Assembly (NCBI GenBank): GCA_023430975.1
Contig: JAEYYB010000132.1
Coordinates: forward strand, 1 to 23,884
Source: Bacillota bacterium
Lineage (GTDB): Bacteria; Bacillota; Clostridia; Acetivibrionales; DSM-2933
Length of the DNA: 23,884 nt
Direction of reading: 5' to 3'
Part shown: piece after piece, positions 7,771-15,508 of the stretch
How positions within the stretch are numbered: position 1 is the stretch's first letter
Layout of the letters: each line of letters begins with the position of its first letter
The notes under the pieces: model-generated
Told to the model about the DNA's origin: nothing
Databases searched by the model: none
Seen by the model: the letters and a program-made list of their open reading frames with translations, nothing else
Made by a program: the position numbers and the translations under genes

Positions 7771-8799
7771 GTGAGTATTATTAGCCCAAAAGAGAGAATT
7801 AAAAGAAGCCTGAAAAAAGAAAATGTGGATAGGCCTCCTGTAGTTTGTCCGGGTGGAATGATGAATGCAGCTATTGTGGATGTCATGAATAAGACCGGTA
7901 ATACCCTGCCTAATGCACATCATGATGATAAGCTTATGGCTGATCTTTCAAAAGATGTACATGAATACACAGGGTTTGAGAATTTTGGAATACCATTTTG
8001 CATGACAGTAGAAGCAGAGGTTTTGGGAAGTGAGATAAACTTCGGTACACTGGAATGTGAGCCTAAAATAGAGAAGGAAGTGTTTTCTTCAGTTTCAAAA
8101 GTTGAATATAGAGATACTGGCGAAATTCTTAAAAAGGGCAGGGTGGAGACAATTATTCAGGCAGGTTACCGCTTATCCAAGAAGTATTCTGATATTCCGG
8201 TTATAGGAAATCTTACTGGACCTATAAGTACTGCTGCATCTATAGTTGATCCTATGGGCTTTTTGAAAGAACTTAGGAAGGATAGGGAAAATGCCCATAA
8301 AGTAATTGACTATGTTACGGATTTTCTTATACAGTATGCCAAATTGATGATAGATAACGGTGTGGACCTTATATCCATCGGAGACCCTACTGCAACAGGA
8401 GAAATATTGGGGCCTAAAATGTTTGAAGAATATGCTGTAAGGTATCTAAATAAGCTTATCGACGGAATTCATTCGGTAAATGCACCTGTTATTGTACACA
8501 TCTGCGGAAACATGAATATGGTTAAAAACCTTATCCCTGAAATAAAATCAGATGCTATAAGCACAGATGCACTCGTAAACCTTAGGCTTCTTAAGGAAGA
8601 GTTTCCAAGCCTTACTACCATGGGTAATCTCAGTACTTTTCTCCTTGAGTTCGGCACTCCGGATAAAGTTTCAAGTCAAACAGAACGTCTGGTTTTGGAT
8701 GGAATTGATATTATATCACCTGCCTGTGGGCTTAGTACCTCCTCTTCAATAGACAATATTCAGGCTATGACACGAACAGTAAAGGAGAGTACAAGGTAA
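7771..8799 (+). CDS. Uroporphyrinogen-decarboxylase-family methyltransferase, second divergent copy
   Basis: 342 residues starting at GTG 7771, 1 nt after the previous stop, with AAGGTGGG at 7756-7763 as ribosome binding site; an in-frame GTG at 7759 is too close to that site. It shares the fold and zinc ligands of its neighbour (His243 and Cys245 in VHICGN, Cys319 in SPACGLS) but otherwise differs strongly. It has a longer N-terminal part containing VVCPGGMMNAAIVD and the family block IGNLTGPISTAASI. One of the two copies probably takes the methyl group from the substrate (MT1 role) and the other passes it from the corrinoid to the acceptor (MT2 role). Which is which is not decidable by eye. 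The stop codon overlaps the next start by one base. Confidence 0.87.
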   Translation: MSIISPKERIKRSLKKENVDRPPVVCPGGMMNAAIVDVMNKTGNTLPNAHHDDKLMADLSKDVHEYTGFENFGIPFCMTVEAEVLGSEINFGTLECEPKIEKEVFSSVSKVEYRDTGEILKKGRVETIIQAGYRLSKKYSDIPVIGNLTGPISTAASIVDPMGFLKELRKDRENAHKVIDYVTDFLIQYAKLMIDNGVDLISIGDPTATGEILGPKMFEEYAVRYLNKLIDGIHSVNAPVIVHICGNMNMVKNLIPEIKSDAISTDALVNLRLLKEEFPSLTTMGNLSTFLLEFGTPDKVSSQTERLVLDGIDIISPACGLSTSSSIDNIQAMTRTVKESTR

Positions 8800-10472
8800 T
8801 GGCAGAGGTTATATTTTTAAGCGAGAATAAGGTGATTAATACACCGGATGGTACTACCATACTTGAAGCTGCAAGAAATGCCGGGATTGTTATTGAATCT
8901 CCATGTAATGGAATTGGTACTTGCGGTAAGTGCAAAGTGAAACTAAGCAAAGAATCATTAAAAAATGTTATTTGTTCCGGGAAGCATCATCTTTCGAAGG
9001 AAGAAACGGATTATGGGTATGTACTGGCATGCGAGGCAAGGATAACCGGAAATATAGAGGTGGAATTAATTCCCAAACACAAAAACAATACTCTAAAGAT
9101 TCTAAGCAAGGGACAAAGCTTTGACATCCATCTGGAGTCTTATATAAAAAAAGAGTATGTAGAAAGCGGCAATTATACTACAGTTTATGCAGGAGATATA
9201 GAGCTTGGCAGGGAGACAGGCGATACTAGAGGAAAAAGCTATGGAATAGTAGTTGATATTGGAACTACCACCCTTGTTACAACATTGGTTAACTTAAATG
9301 ACGGAGCTGAGATAAACACTTCTTCAGCCCTTAATCCTCAGGCTATACATGCACAGGATGTATTATCAAGGATCCAGTTTGCATCGTGTGATAATGGACT
9401 TCAGATTATGTATGACGGGATAATTGATGAGATTAATAAACTTATAGATGATGTAACAAAAGATTCAGGTGCGAGCAAAGAAAATATATACGAAGTAATA
9501 TTCAGCGGTAATACATGTATGCTTCATCTTGCCACAAATACAAGCCCCAAGTCTCTTGGAAAATATCCTTATACCCCAGAGGTTACAGGTGGTTCGTACT
9601 TAAGTGCAAAAGAGCACAAATTAGGAATTTCTGATTTTGGCATCATATACCTTCCGCCTATTATATCCTCTTATGTTGGTGCAGATATAACGTCTGGTGT
9701 CCTTGCATCCCAACTCCATAAGGAAGAAGGTGTGACACTTTTTGTTGATATCGGAACTAACGGAGAAATGGTAATCGGCTTTGACGGAAATCTTTCAGCT
9801 ACATCAACAGCTGCCGGGCCTGCTTTTGAAGGTATGAATATAACATATGGAATGAGAGCGGGGCAGGGAGCCATAGAGTTTTTTGAGATTTTGGAGGAGG
9901 GAAAGATCAGTATTAAGGTGATAGGCGATACGAAGGCCTCCGGAATCTGCGGAAGCGGGCTTCTAGACATAGTTGGAGAATTGATAGCTCACGGCGTCAT
10001 AGGTAAGAACGGCAGGTTTGTTGATCCGGAAAAAAGTGATATTAATCCTAGCTTGAAGGAAAGATTGGTTAAAGTAGATGGCAAGCTTGTTTTTAAAATA
10101 ACAGACAGTGTTTACTTAAGTCAAAAGGATGTAAGACAGGTTCAACTGGCTAAAGGTGCCGTTAGAGCAGGAATAGAGTTCTTGCTTGATAATAAAGGCA
10201 TAGAGGCATCAAGGGTTGAAAAGGTCCTCATAGCCGGATCATTCGGTTATCATTTAAGAGCTAAAAGCCTTATAAATATAGGACTTTTACCAAATGAGTT
10301 TGATGGGAAAATTCAATTCATTGGAAACACATCAAAATCAGGAGGTCAGGCATTTCTTCTTAATAATAGCTACAGACACCAAATGAAACAGATAGTAGAG
10401 GATGTTGATGTGTTGGAATTAGCAAACTATAAAGATTTTGACAAGGTTTTTGTAAATTGCCTTGGATTTTAA
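8799..10472 (+). CDS. Ferredoxin-ASKHA corrinoid reductive activator (RACo-like, DUF4445)
   Basis: 557 residues. The N-terminal ~95 form a plant-type [2Fe-2S] ferredoxin domain with Cys36, Cys42, Cys45 and Cys78 (PCNGIGTCGKCKV and LACEA). The rest is an ASKHA-fold ATPase with the phosphate loops VVDIGTTTLVT and LFVDIGTNGEMV, the AGPAFEG and SGICGSGLLD blocks, and IAGSFGYHL near the end. Known relatives (RACo, RamA-like and acetogen activating enzymes) use ATP and low-potential electrons to return accidentally oxidised Co(II) corrinoid to Co(I). Its place after the corrinoid and methyltransferase genes fits that role exactly. Length and domain order match RACo-type proteins rather than RamA, which has C-terminal 4Fe-4S motifs. 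It has AAAGGAG upstream and overlaps the previous stop. Confidence 0.9.
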   Translation: MAEVIFLSENKVINTPDGTTILEAARNAGIVIESPCNGIGTCGKCKVKLSKESLKNVICSGKHHLSKEETDYGYVLACEARITGNIEVELIPKHKNNTLKILSKGQSFDIHLESYIKKEYVESGNYTTVYAGDIELGRETGDTRGKSYGIVVDIGTTTLVTTLVNLNDGAEINTSSALNPQAIHAQDVLSRIQFASCDNGLQIMYDGIIDEINKLIDDVTKDSGASKENIYEVIFSGNTCMLHLATNTSPKSLGKYPYTPEVTGGSYLSAKEHKLGISDFGIIYLPPIISSYVGADITSGVLASQLHKEEGVTLFVDIGTNGEMVIGFDGNLSATSTAAGPAFEGMNITYGMRAGQGAIEFFEILEEGKISIKVIGDTKASGICGSGLLDIVGELIAHGVIGKNGRFVDPEKSDINPSLKERLVKVDGKLVFKITDSVYLSQKDVRQVQLAKGAVRAGIEFLLDNKGIEASRVEKVLIAGSFGYHLRAKSLINIGLLPNEFDGKIQFIGNTSKSGGQAFLLNNSYRHQMKQIVEDVDVLELANYKDFDKVFVNCLGF

Positions 10473-10486
10473 GGATGGTGATAAAA

Positions 10487-11143
10487 ATGAGTGATGACAA
10501 TAAACATTTGAGTTGCTCCGATTGCGGGGTTTTAAACTGTTATAGAAGAGATAAAAGTTTTCCGGATTTTTGTTTGACCACTAAAACTTCCTCTAAAGAA
10601 ATTGAGAAGGTAAATGAGTTATATAGAAATGACAGTCTGGTCAAAAAAATATCACATGCAGCAGCTGAAATTGAAGGTACATACTATGGAAAACTGACAA
10701 GGGTGGAAGAAATAATAGCCTTTGCCAAAAAGATAGGTGCAGAAAAAATTGGTATAGCTACGTGTATAGGCTTAATGAAAGAGGCAAAGATTTTTTCAAA
10801 AATCTTAAAGGCCAAGGGTCTTGACGGTTACAGTGTCATATGCAAGGTTGGATCAACCGATAAAACCGAGGTTGGCGTGGACGAAAACTTAAAAGTCCAA
10901 AAAGGGTGTCATGAGTCACTTTGCAATCCAATTTTGCAAGCAAAGCTACTTAATAAAGAAAAAACCGATCTTAATGTAATTGTTGGCTTATGTGTTGGAC
11001 ATGATTCGTTATTTATAAAGTATTCCAAAGCACCGGTGACAACACTTATAACCAAGGACAGGGTATTGGGTCATAATCCTGCAGCAGCACTTTACACAAG
11101 TGAATTCTACTATAAAAGGCTATTGCAGGAAGACAATATATAA
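10487..11143 (+). CDS. DUF1847 cysteine-rich metal-binding protein
   Basis: 218 residues from ATG 10487, chosen because AAGGATGGTGAT, almost the full anti-ribosomal complement, lies just before it; the longer frame from TTG 10457 would run into the previous gene. The N-terminus has Cys10, Cys13, Cys18 and Cys29 in SCSDCGVLNC and PDFC, a likely metal or Fe-S site. Later come TCIGLMKEA, CHESLCNPI and GLCVGHDSLF, the body pattern of DUF1847. The function of this family is not established. It is often met beside corrinoid methyltransferase genes, from my general knowledge, and may help reactivation or metal handling; that is inference. It is 14 nt after the activator gene and 25 nt before the ABC lipoprotein. 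Confidence 0.82.
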   Translation: MSDDNKHLSCSDCGVLNCYRRDKSFPDFCLTTKTSSKEIEKVNELYRNDSLVKKISHAAAEIEGTYYGKLTRVEEIIAFAKKIGAEKIGIATCIGLMKEAKIFSKILKAKGLDGYSVICKVGSTDKTEVGVDENLKVQKGCHESLCNPILQAKLLNKEKTDLNVIVGLCVGHDSLFIKYSKAPVTTLITKDRVLGHNPAAALYTSEFYYKRLLQEDNI

Positions 11144-11168
11144 TTAATTTATTTGGAGGGTGATTATT

Positions 11169-12278
11169 GTGAAAAAAAAGATTTTAGCATTAATGTTGAC
11201 AGTGTTTTTATTGGGAGGGGTATTAAGCGGTTGCGGAGAAAAAGCGTCAGATGACAGCAGCACAGATACAAAGCCTGCTTCTAATATACAAAATGAGCAA
11301 ACTGACAATAAAGATACAAATGAAAACAAAGAACTTAAGAAGATAAAAATAGGTTATCTTGCATCTCCAGGACATGTGCTTTATTTTGTGGCAAAAGAGA
11401 AGGGATATTTTAAAGAAGAAGGTCTTGACGCAGAGCTCTTTCTCTTTACTAACTCAGGTGAAGGATTAAATGCAATAAAGGCGGGAAAGGTTGACGTAGG
11501 ATCATTTGGTACTGCAGCACCATTAACCTTTATATCAAAAGGAACTGAATTTACTATTTTTGGCGGACAACAAACAGAAGGACATGGTATAGTCGCACTG
11601 CCTGAGAAAGCAAAAGAATTAACCAGTTTGGAAAGCTTCAAGGGTAAAACTGTTGCTACCGTAAGGCTTGCTACTGGAGACGTAATATTCAGAGGTGCAC
11701 TAAAGGAAGCAGGAATTGATTGGAAGACTGATTTAAAGATCAATGAACTTGATTCTCCTGCAGCTGTTCTGGAGGCGGTAAAGAAGGGAAGCGTTGATGC
11801 AGGGATTGTTTGGACACCATTTATTAAGCTGGGTGAAAAACAAGGGCTTCAAATAGTTAAATATTCAGGTGATCTTGTAAAGATGCATACATGCTGCAGG
11901 CAGGTTGCATTGACTTCAAAAATAAAGGAAGATCCGAAGTATTATGAAAAATTCCAGGCCGCTTTAATCAAAGCATATAAATTTTATCAGGAAAACCAGG
12001 ATGAAACGGTAGATATTATATCCAAATATGCCAAAGTTGATAAGGATATTATAAAAGCTGAGACGTACAGCGGGCACATACATAGCATACCTGATCCGGA
12101 TAAGGACGGAGTAGTAAAGTTCTGGGAATTAATAAACAAATCAGGATATATTACTTCCGATCTCAAAATCGAAAACTATGTAGACACATCAATCTATAAA
12201 AATGCACTTGATAATGTTTTAAAAGAATATCCGAACGAGGCGGTTTATAAAAAGCTTAAATCTGATTTCAAAGAGTAA
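11169..12278 (+). CDS. ABC importer substrate-binding lipoprotein (NitT/TauT, SsuA/NMT1-like)
   Basis: 369 residues from GTG 11169 behind GGAGGGTGAT. The signal peptide ends in the lipobox VLSGC, so Cys22 should be lipidated and the protein anchored outside the membrane. A Ser/Thr/Asn-rich spacer (about 25-55) is followed by a two-lobed binding fold: KIGYLASPGHVLYFVAKEKGYFKEEGL, then LNAIKAGKVDVGSFG and GSVDAGIVWTPF, typical of the nitrate/sulfonate/taurine/NMT1 group. These proteins usually bind small anions, sulfonates, aromatic acids or pyrimidine precursors. Unusual is MHTCCRQ near residue 240, with two adjacent cysteines and a histidine, in the region where the ligand-facing hinge would be. 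With the ATPase and permease downstream it forms a complete importer. Its position inside a methyltransferase operon suggests it imports the pathway substrate. Confidence 0.9.
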   Translation: MKKKILALMLTVFLLGGVLSGCGEKASDDSSTDTKPASNIQNEQTDNKDTNENKELKKIKIGYLASPGHVLYFVAKEKGYFKEEGLDAELFLFTNSGEGLNAIKAGKVDVGSFGTAAPLTFISKGTEFTIFGGQQTEGHGIVALPEKAKELTSLESFKGKTVATVRLATGDVIFRGALKEAGIDWKTDLKINELDSPAAVLEAVKKGSVDAGIVWTPFIKLGEKQGLQIVKYSGDLVKMHTCCRQVALTSKIKEDPKYYEKFQAALIKAYKFYQENQDETVDIISKYAKVDKDIIKAETYSGHIHSIPDPDKDGVVKFWELINKSGYITSDLKIENYVDTSIYKNALDNVLKEYPNEAVYKKLKSDFKE

Positions 12279-12286
12279 AGGGGGAA

Positions 12287-12352
12287 AGAAAAGGTGTGCT
12301 GGGCTAAAATACTTAGTAATTAAAGGGTTTTGACCATATGGACACCTTTTCT
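12287..12352 (+). other. Intercistronic stem between lipoprotein and ATPase genes
   Basis: The arm AGAAAAGGTGT at 12287-12297 is perfectly inverted at 12342-12352, an 11-bp stem with a 44-nt loop filling most of the 83-nt gap. The left arm resembles a ribosome binding site and the right arm an anti-site. The ATPase start at 12362 has no other clear ribosome binding site. This could protect the upstream lipoprotein message or restrain ATPase translation, giving the usual excess of binding protein over transporter. Confidence 0.55.
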
Positions 12353-12361
12353 TAAATAGAT

Positions 12362-13168
12362 ATGAGTAATATTAGCTTAAAGAATGTGTCTTTAAAATAT
12401 GAGGATGAAAAGAATCAATTCTGTGCTATCCAAGATATAAATATTTCCATTAAAAAAGGTGAGTTTGTTAGTATTATTGGCCCGAGTGGATGTGGCAAAA
12501 GTACGCTTCTAAGCCTGCTTACAGGGCTTAGCTTTCCCACTGATGGATATGTTTTTCTGGATGGAAAGGAAATTCAAGGCACAGGTATTGAAAGAGGAGT
12601 TGTCTTTCAGCACTATTCTTTATTTCCCTGGATGAGTGCAAAGAAAAATCTTATTTTTGGCCTAAAACAGGTTTACAAGAATAAAAGAAAAAAAGAGATT
12701 GAGGAAATAGCTGATAAATATCTTGATCTGGTGGGTCTTAAAAGCTTTAAAAACAAGTACCCCTCCCAATTATCAGGAGGGATGCAGCAGAGGGTGGCAA
12801 TTGCCAGGGCTTTTGCCATGGATCCGGGAATATTACTTATGGATGAACCCTTTGGTGCTGTGGATGCAAAAAACAGAGTAGTACTTCAGGAACTTCTTTT
12901 AAACCTCTGGGACAATGGAAATGATAAAAAAACTGTTATACTTGTGACACATGATATTGATGAGGCAATCCTATTATCGGATAGAATCATTGTTCTTTCC
13001 GCCAGTCCGGGAACAGTAAAAAAAGAAATAGATATTTCATTTGAACGTCCCCGTGAGAGATCAACACTTATAAGATCAGAAGAATATACAAAGCTTAGGA
13101 ACAAACTTGTAAGCCTTTTCTATGATGATTTGATAGAGAGAATTGGCGGAGAAGAGGTTGTTCTATAA
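12362..13168 (+). CDS. ABC importer ATPase (SsuB/TauB-like)
   Basis: 268 residues with all nucleotide-binding motifs: Walker A GPSGCGKST (40-48), Q-loop VVFQHYSLFPW, signature LSGGMQQR, Walker B ILLMDEPFG, D-loop AVDAKNR and H-loop VTHDIDEA. It powers import through the permease encoded next and the lipoprotein before it. The LFPWMSAKKN pattern and the C-terminal ISFERPRERS are typical of the nitrate/sulfonate/taurine ATPases. No strong ribosome binding site precedes the ATG; the space holds the intercistronic stem described separately. Confidence 0.93.
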   Translation: MSNISLKNVSLKYEDEKNQFCAIQDINISIKKGEFVSIIGPSGCGKSTLLSLLTGLSFPTDGYVFLDGKEIQGTGIERGVVFQHYSLFPWMSAKKNLIFGLKQVYKNKRKKEIEEIADKYLDLVGLKSFKNKYPSQLSGGMQQRVAIARAFAMDPGILLMDEPFGAVDAKNRVVLQELLLNLWDNGNDKKTVILVTHDIDEAILLSDRIIVLSASPGTVKKEIDISFERPRERSTLIRSEEYTKLRNKLVSLFYDDLIERIGGEEVVL

Positions 13169-13193
13169 GTAATTGTTGAGAGGGCGGATTAAT

Positions 13194-14102
13194 ATGAAAA
13201 GAATTATAAATGCGGCAAATATACTATTTTTATTGGCTTTACTTTTAGAATTTATTCCATCGGGAAGAGAAGAAACGGCTTCATGGTATTATTTGGGACT
13301 TATTGTGGTACTGGAAGTCTTTTATGTATTAAATGCGGTGTTTAAAAAAGACAAGGAGAAGGTACAGACTATTGGGGATATTTTATCAATAGTATTTGCA
13401 CTTTTTATTGTATGGGAACTTATAACATCCAAATTAAATTTAGTGGATGATATGCTTTTTCCATCTCCTTCCTTGATTCTTTCTTTATTTGTATCGGAAT
13501 TACCGGAGCTGTTAAAAGGTTTTGTAAGTTCTATGCAGCTATTGATGGGTGGATATATACTTGCACTTTTACTTGCAATTCCCCTTGCACTAATTATCGG
13601 CTGGAGAAAAAGGCTCTTTAAGGCAGTAAATCCTTTAACCAAGGTATTAGGGCCAATTCCGCCAATTGTGTATATTCCATATGCCATTGCATTACTTCCT
13701 ACATTTAAGACATCATCAGTCTTTATAATATTCATAGGGGCTTTCTGGCCAATATTTATAAACACATTAAACGGTGTGTTTAATGTGGAAAGGAAAATTA
13801 TCGATTCTGCCAAAGCATTGAATGTAAAGGAAAGGTCCATGCTTTTTCAGGTTATATTGCCCGCAACGCTTCCTTCTATCATAAGCGGTGCAACCATTGG
13901 ACTTGTTATGTCCTTTATACTGCTGACTGCAGCAGAGATGATCGGTGCAACATCGGGACTTGGCTGGTATGTAAAATATTTTTCAGACTTTGCAGACTAC
14001 CCAAGGGTTATTGTAGGAATTATTTTTATAGGAATAGTTGTAACGGCTATTACGCTTTTATTTGATAAAATCGAGGCATATTTACTTAGGTGGAGAAAAT
14101 GA
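13194..14102 (+). CDS. ABC importer permease (SsuC/TauC-like)
   Basis: 302 residues from ATG 13194 (GGGCGG just upstream; a TTG at 13173 extends the frame but is less likely). A hydrophobic N-terminal pair of helices is followed by the BPD_transp_1 domain with about six membrane segments and the EAA loop ALNVKERSMLFQVILPA, which contacts the ATPase. VDDMLFPSPSLIL and the final FDKIEAYLLRWR are typical of the nitrate/sulfonate/taurine group, in which the permease acts as a homodimer. It lies 25 nt after the ATPase gene. The first ~60 residues, with two extra helices, are longer than in most family members. Confidence 0.9.
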   Translation: MKRIINAANILFLLALLLEFIPSGREETASWYYLGLIVVLEVFYVLNAVFKKDKEKVQTIGDILSIVFALFIVWELITSKLNLVDDMLFPSPSLILSLFVSELPELLKGFVSSMQLLMGGYILALLLAIPLALIIGWRKRLFKAVNPLTKVLGPIPPIVYIPYAIALLPTFKTSSVFIIFIGAFWPIFINTLNGVFNVERKIIDSAKALNVKERSMLFQVILPATLPSIISGATIGLVMSFILLTAAEMIGATSGLGWYVKYFSDFADYPRVIVGIIFIGIVVTAITLLFDKIEAYLLRWRK

Positions 14103-14103
14103 T

Positions 14104-14154
14104 TTGATTAAAAGATTAATTTGATTAAAAGATTAATTTGATTTAATGATTGAT
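14104..14154 (+). repeat. Three tandem 17-bp repeats before the CoA-ligase gene
   Basis: The unit TTGATTAAAAGATTAAT is present at 14104-14120 and 14121-14137 exactly, and at 14138-14154 with three changes. It fills the gap right after the permease stop and before the ligase ribosome binding site (AGAAGGGGTG near 14168). It is probably slippage DNA; a binding site for a regulator is possible but unsupported. Confidence 0.9.
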
Positions 14155-14182
14155 TTCTTTTAATAAAGAAGGGGTGTTTTTT

Positions 14183-15505
14183 GTGAGTGTAAAAAAATTC
14201 TGGGATGAAAAGATTGAAACAATTGATAGGGGTGAACTTGAAAAACTGCAGTTTGGGCTTTTGTCAGAGCATCTTTATCTTGCTTATGAAAAATCTGAAT
14301 ATTATAGGGAAGCATTCGATAATGCAGGAGTAAAGCCTTCTGATCTTACAAAGCTTTCGGATATATCGAAGTTTCCTTTTGTTAATAAATACATAGAAAG
14401 AGAGAGGCAGCTAAAAAAGCCGCTTCTTGGTGATATGACTGCTGTTACTGAGGAAGAGGTTGTTTTTGTATCGGCATCAAGCGGCTCTACAGGTGTGCCA
14501 ACATTAAGTCCATTTACCAAAAAAGACTTCGAGGAGTTTCAGGATGTCCAGAGCAGGCTGTTTTGGGCAGCCGGTATGAGGCCAAGTGACAGGTATGTTC
14601 ATGCATTAAACTTCACATTGTTTGTTGGAGGGCCAGATGTTATCGGTGCCCAGAATCTTGGGGCTCTTTGTATTTGGGCAGGGACTATACCATCCGATAG
14701 ACTGATTTTTATATTGAAGGAATTTCAACCAACGGTGATATGGACAACGCCTTCATATGCCTGGTACCTTGGGGAAACGGCAAAAAAACAGGGAATTGAC
14801 CCTGCGAAGGACCTTGCAATAAATAAAATAATAGTTGCCGGTGAGCCTGGAGGCTCTATTGCTGCTACCAGAGAGGCCATAGAAGAAATTTGGGATGCAA
14901 AGGTATTTGATTTCTTCGGTATTTCGGATATTTTCGGAGCCTGTGCGGGAATGTGCAGTGAGCGGGATGGACTGCACTTGGCAGAGGATCATATATTAGT
15001 TGAAGTAATAAATCCTGAAACCCTTGAGCCTTTAGGCGATGGAGAAAGAGGAGAGCTGGTTCTTACAACATTAAGAAAAACCGCAAGACCAATGATACGT
15101 TTTAGGACCGGGGACATTGGAACGGTTAACAAAGATAAATGCAATTGCGGACGTACACATGCCAGAATTAATATTACAGGCCGCTTGGACGATATGCTAA
15201 TAGTTTCTGGAGTTAATGTATTCCCAAGTGATATCGAGTATGTTGTAAGGAATATGGAAGAACTTTCAGGGGAATACAGGGTTATAGCAATCACCGAAAA
15301 CTTTACAACCAAGTTTAAAGTGGAAGTTGAGAGGGCAGAGGGAAACAGTGATTCTATAGAAGAACTTCAAGAAAAGGTTTCAAGCAGGATAAAGGTAAGA
15401 GTAGGTGTTAAGCCCAAGGAGGTAATAGTTTTGGAAAACGGTGCACTTCCCAGGGCGACACATAAGGCTAAAAGATTAATAGACGAAAGAAAGAGTGAGG
15501 GTTAA
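14183..15505 (+). CDS. Phenylacetate-CoA ligase family enzyme (AMP-forming, PaaK-like)
   Basis: 440 residues from GTG 14183, preceded by AGAAGGGGTG. It has the adenylate-forming motifs: P-loop SASSGSTGVPT (97-107), TTPSYAWYLGE, DFFGISDIFGACAGMC, RFRTGDIG and GRLDDMLIVSGVNVFPSDIE. The CNCGRTHARI stretch and the overall length match the PaaK group, which activates phenylacetate and related aryl or alkyl acids to CoA thioesters with ATP. The fit to plain phenylacetate is not proved; homologues beside 2-oxoacid:ferredoxin oxidoreductases are common in anaerobes and archaea. It is separated by only 3 nt from an aminotransferase gene. With the oxidoreductase it could run acid to acyl-CoA to 2-oxoacid, with the aminotransferase finishing the amino acid, or the reverse. 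Confidence 0.87.
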   Translation: MSVKKFWDEKIETIDRGELEKLQFGLLSEHLYLAYEKSEYYREAFDNAGVKPSDLTKLSDISKFPFVNKYIERERQLKKPLLGDMTAVTEEEVVFVSASSGSTGVPTLSPFTKKDFEEFQDVQSRLFWAAGMRPSDRYVHALNFTLFVGGPDVIGAQNLGALCIWAGTIPSDRLIFILKEFQPTVIWTTPSYAWYLGETAKKQGIDPAKDLAINKIIVAGEPGGSIAATREAIEEIWDAKVFDFFGISDIFGACAGMCSERDGLHLAEDHILVEVINPETLEPLGDGERGELVLTTLRKTARPMIRFRTGDIGTVNKDKCNCGRTHARINITGRLDDMLIVSGVNVFPSDIEYVVRNMEELSGEYRVIAITENFTTKFKVEVERAEGNSDSIEELQEKVSSRIKVRVGVKPKEVIVLENGALPRATHKAKRLIDERKSEG

Positions 15506-15508
15506 AGT

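Noticed and set aside
6702..8799. The two UROD-family genes as haem-biosynthesis uroporphyrinogen decarboxylases
   Set aside because: Both have the zinc-binding His-x-Cys...Cys set of the methyltransferase branch and sit with a corrinoid protein and its activator; no other haem genes are near.
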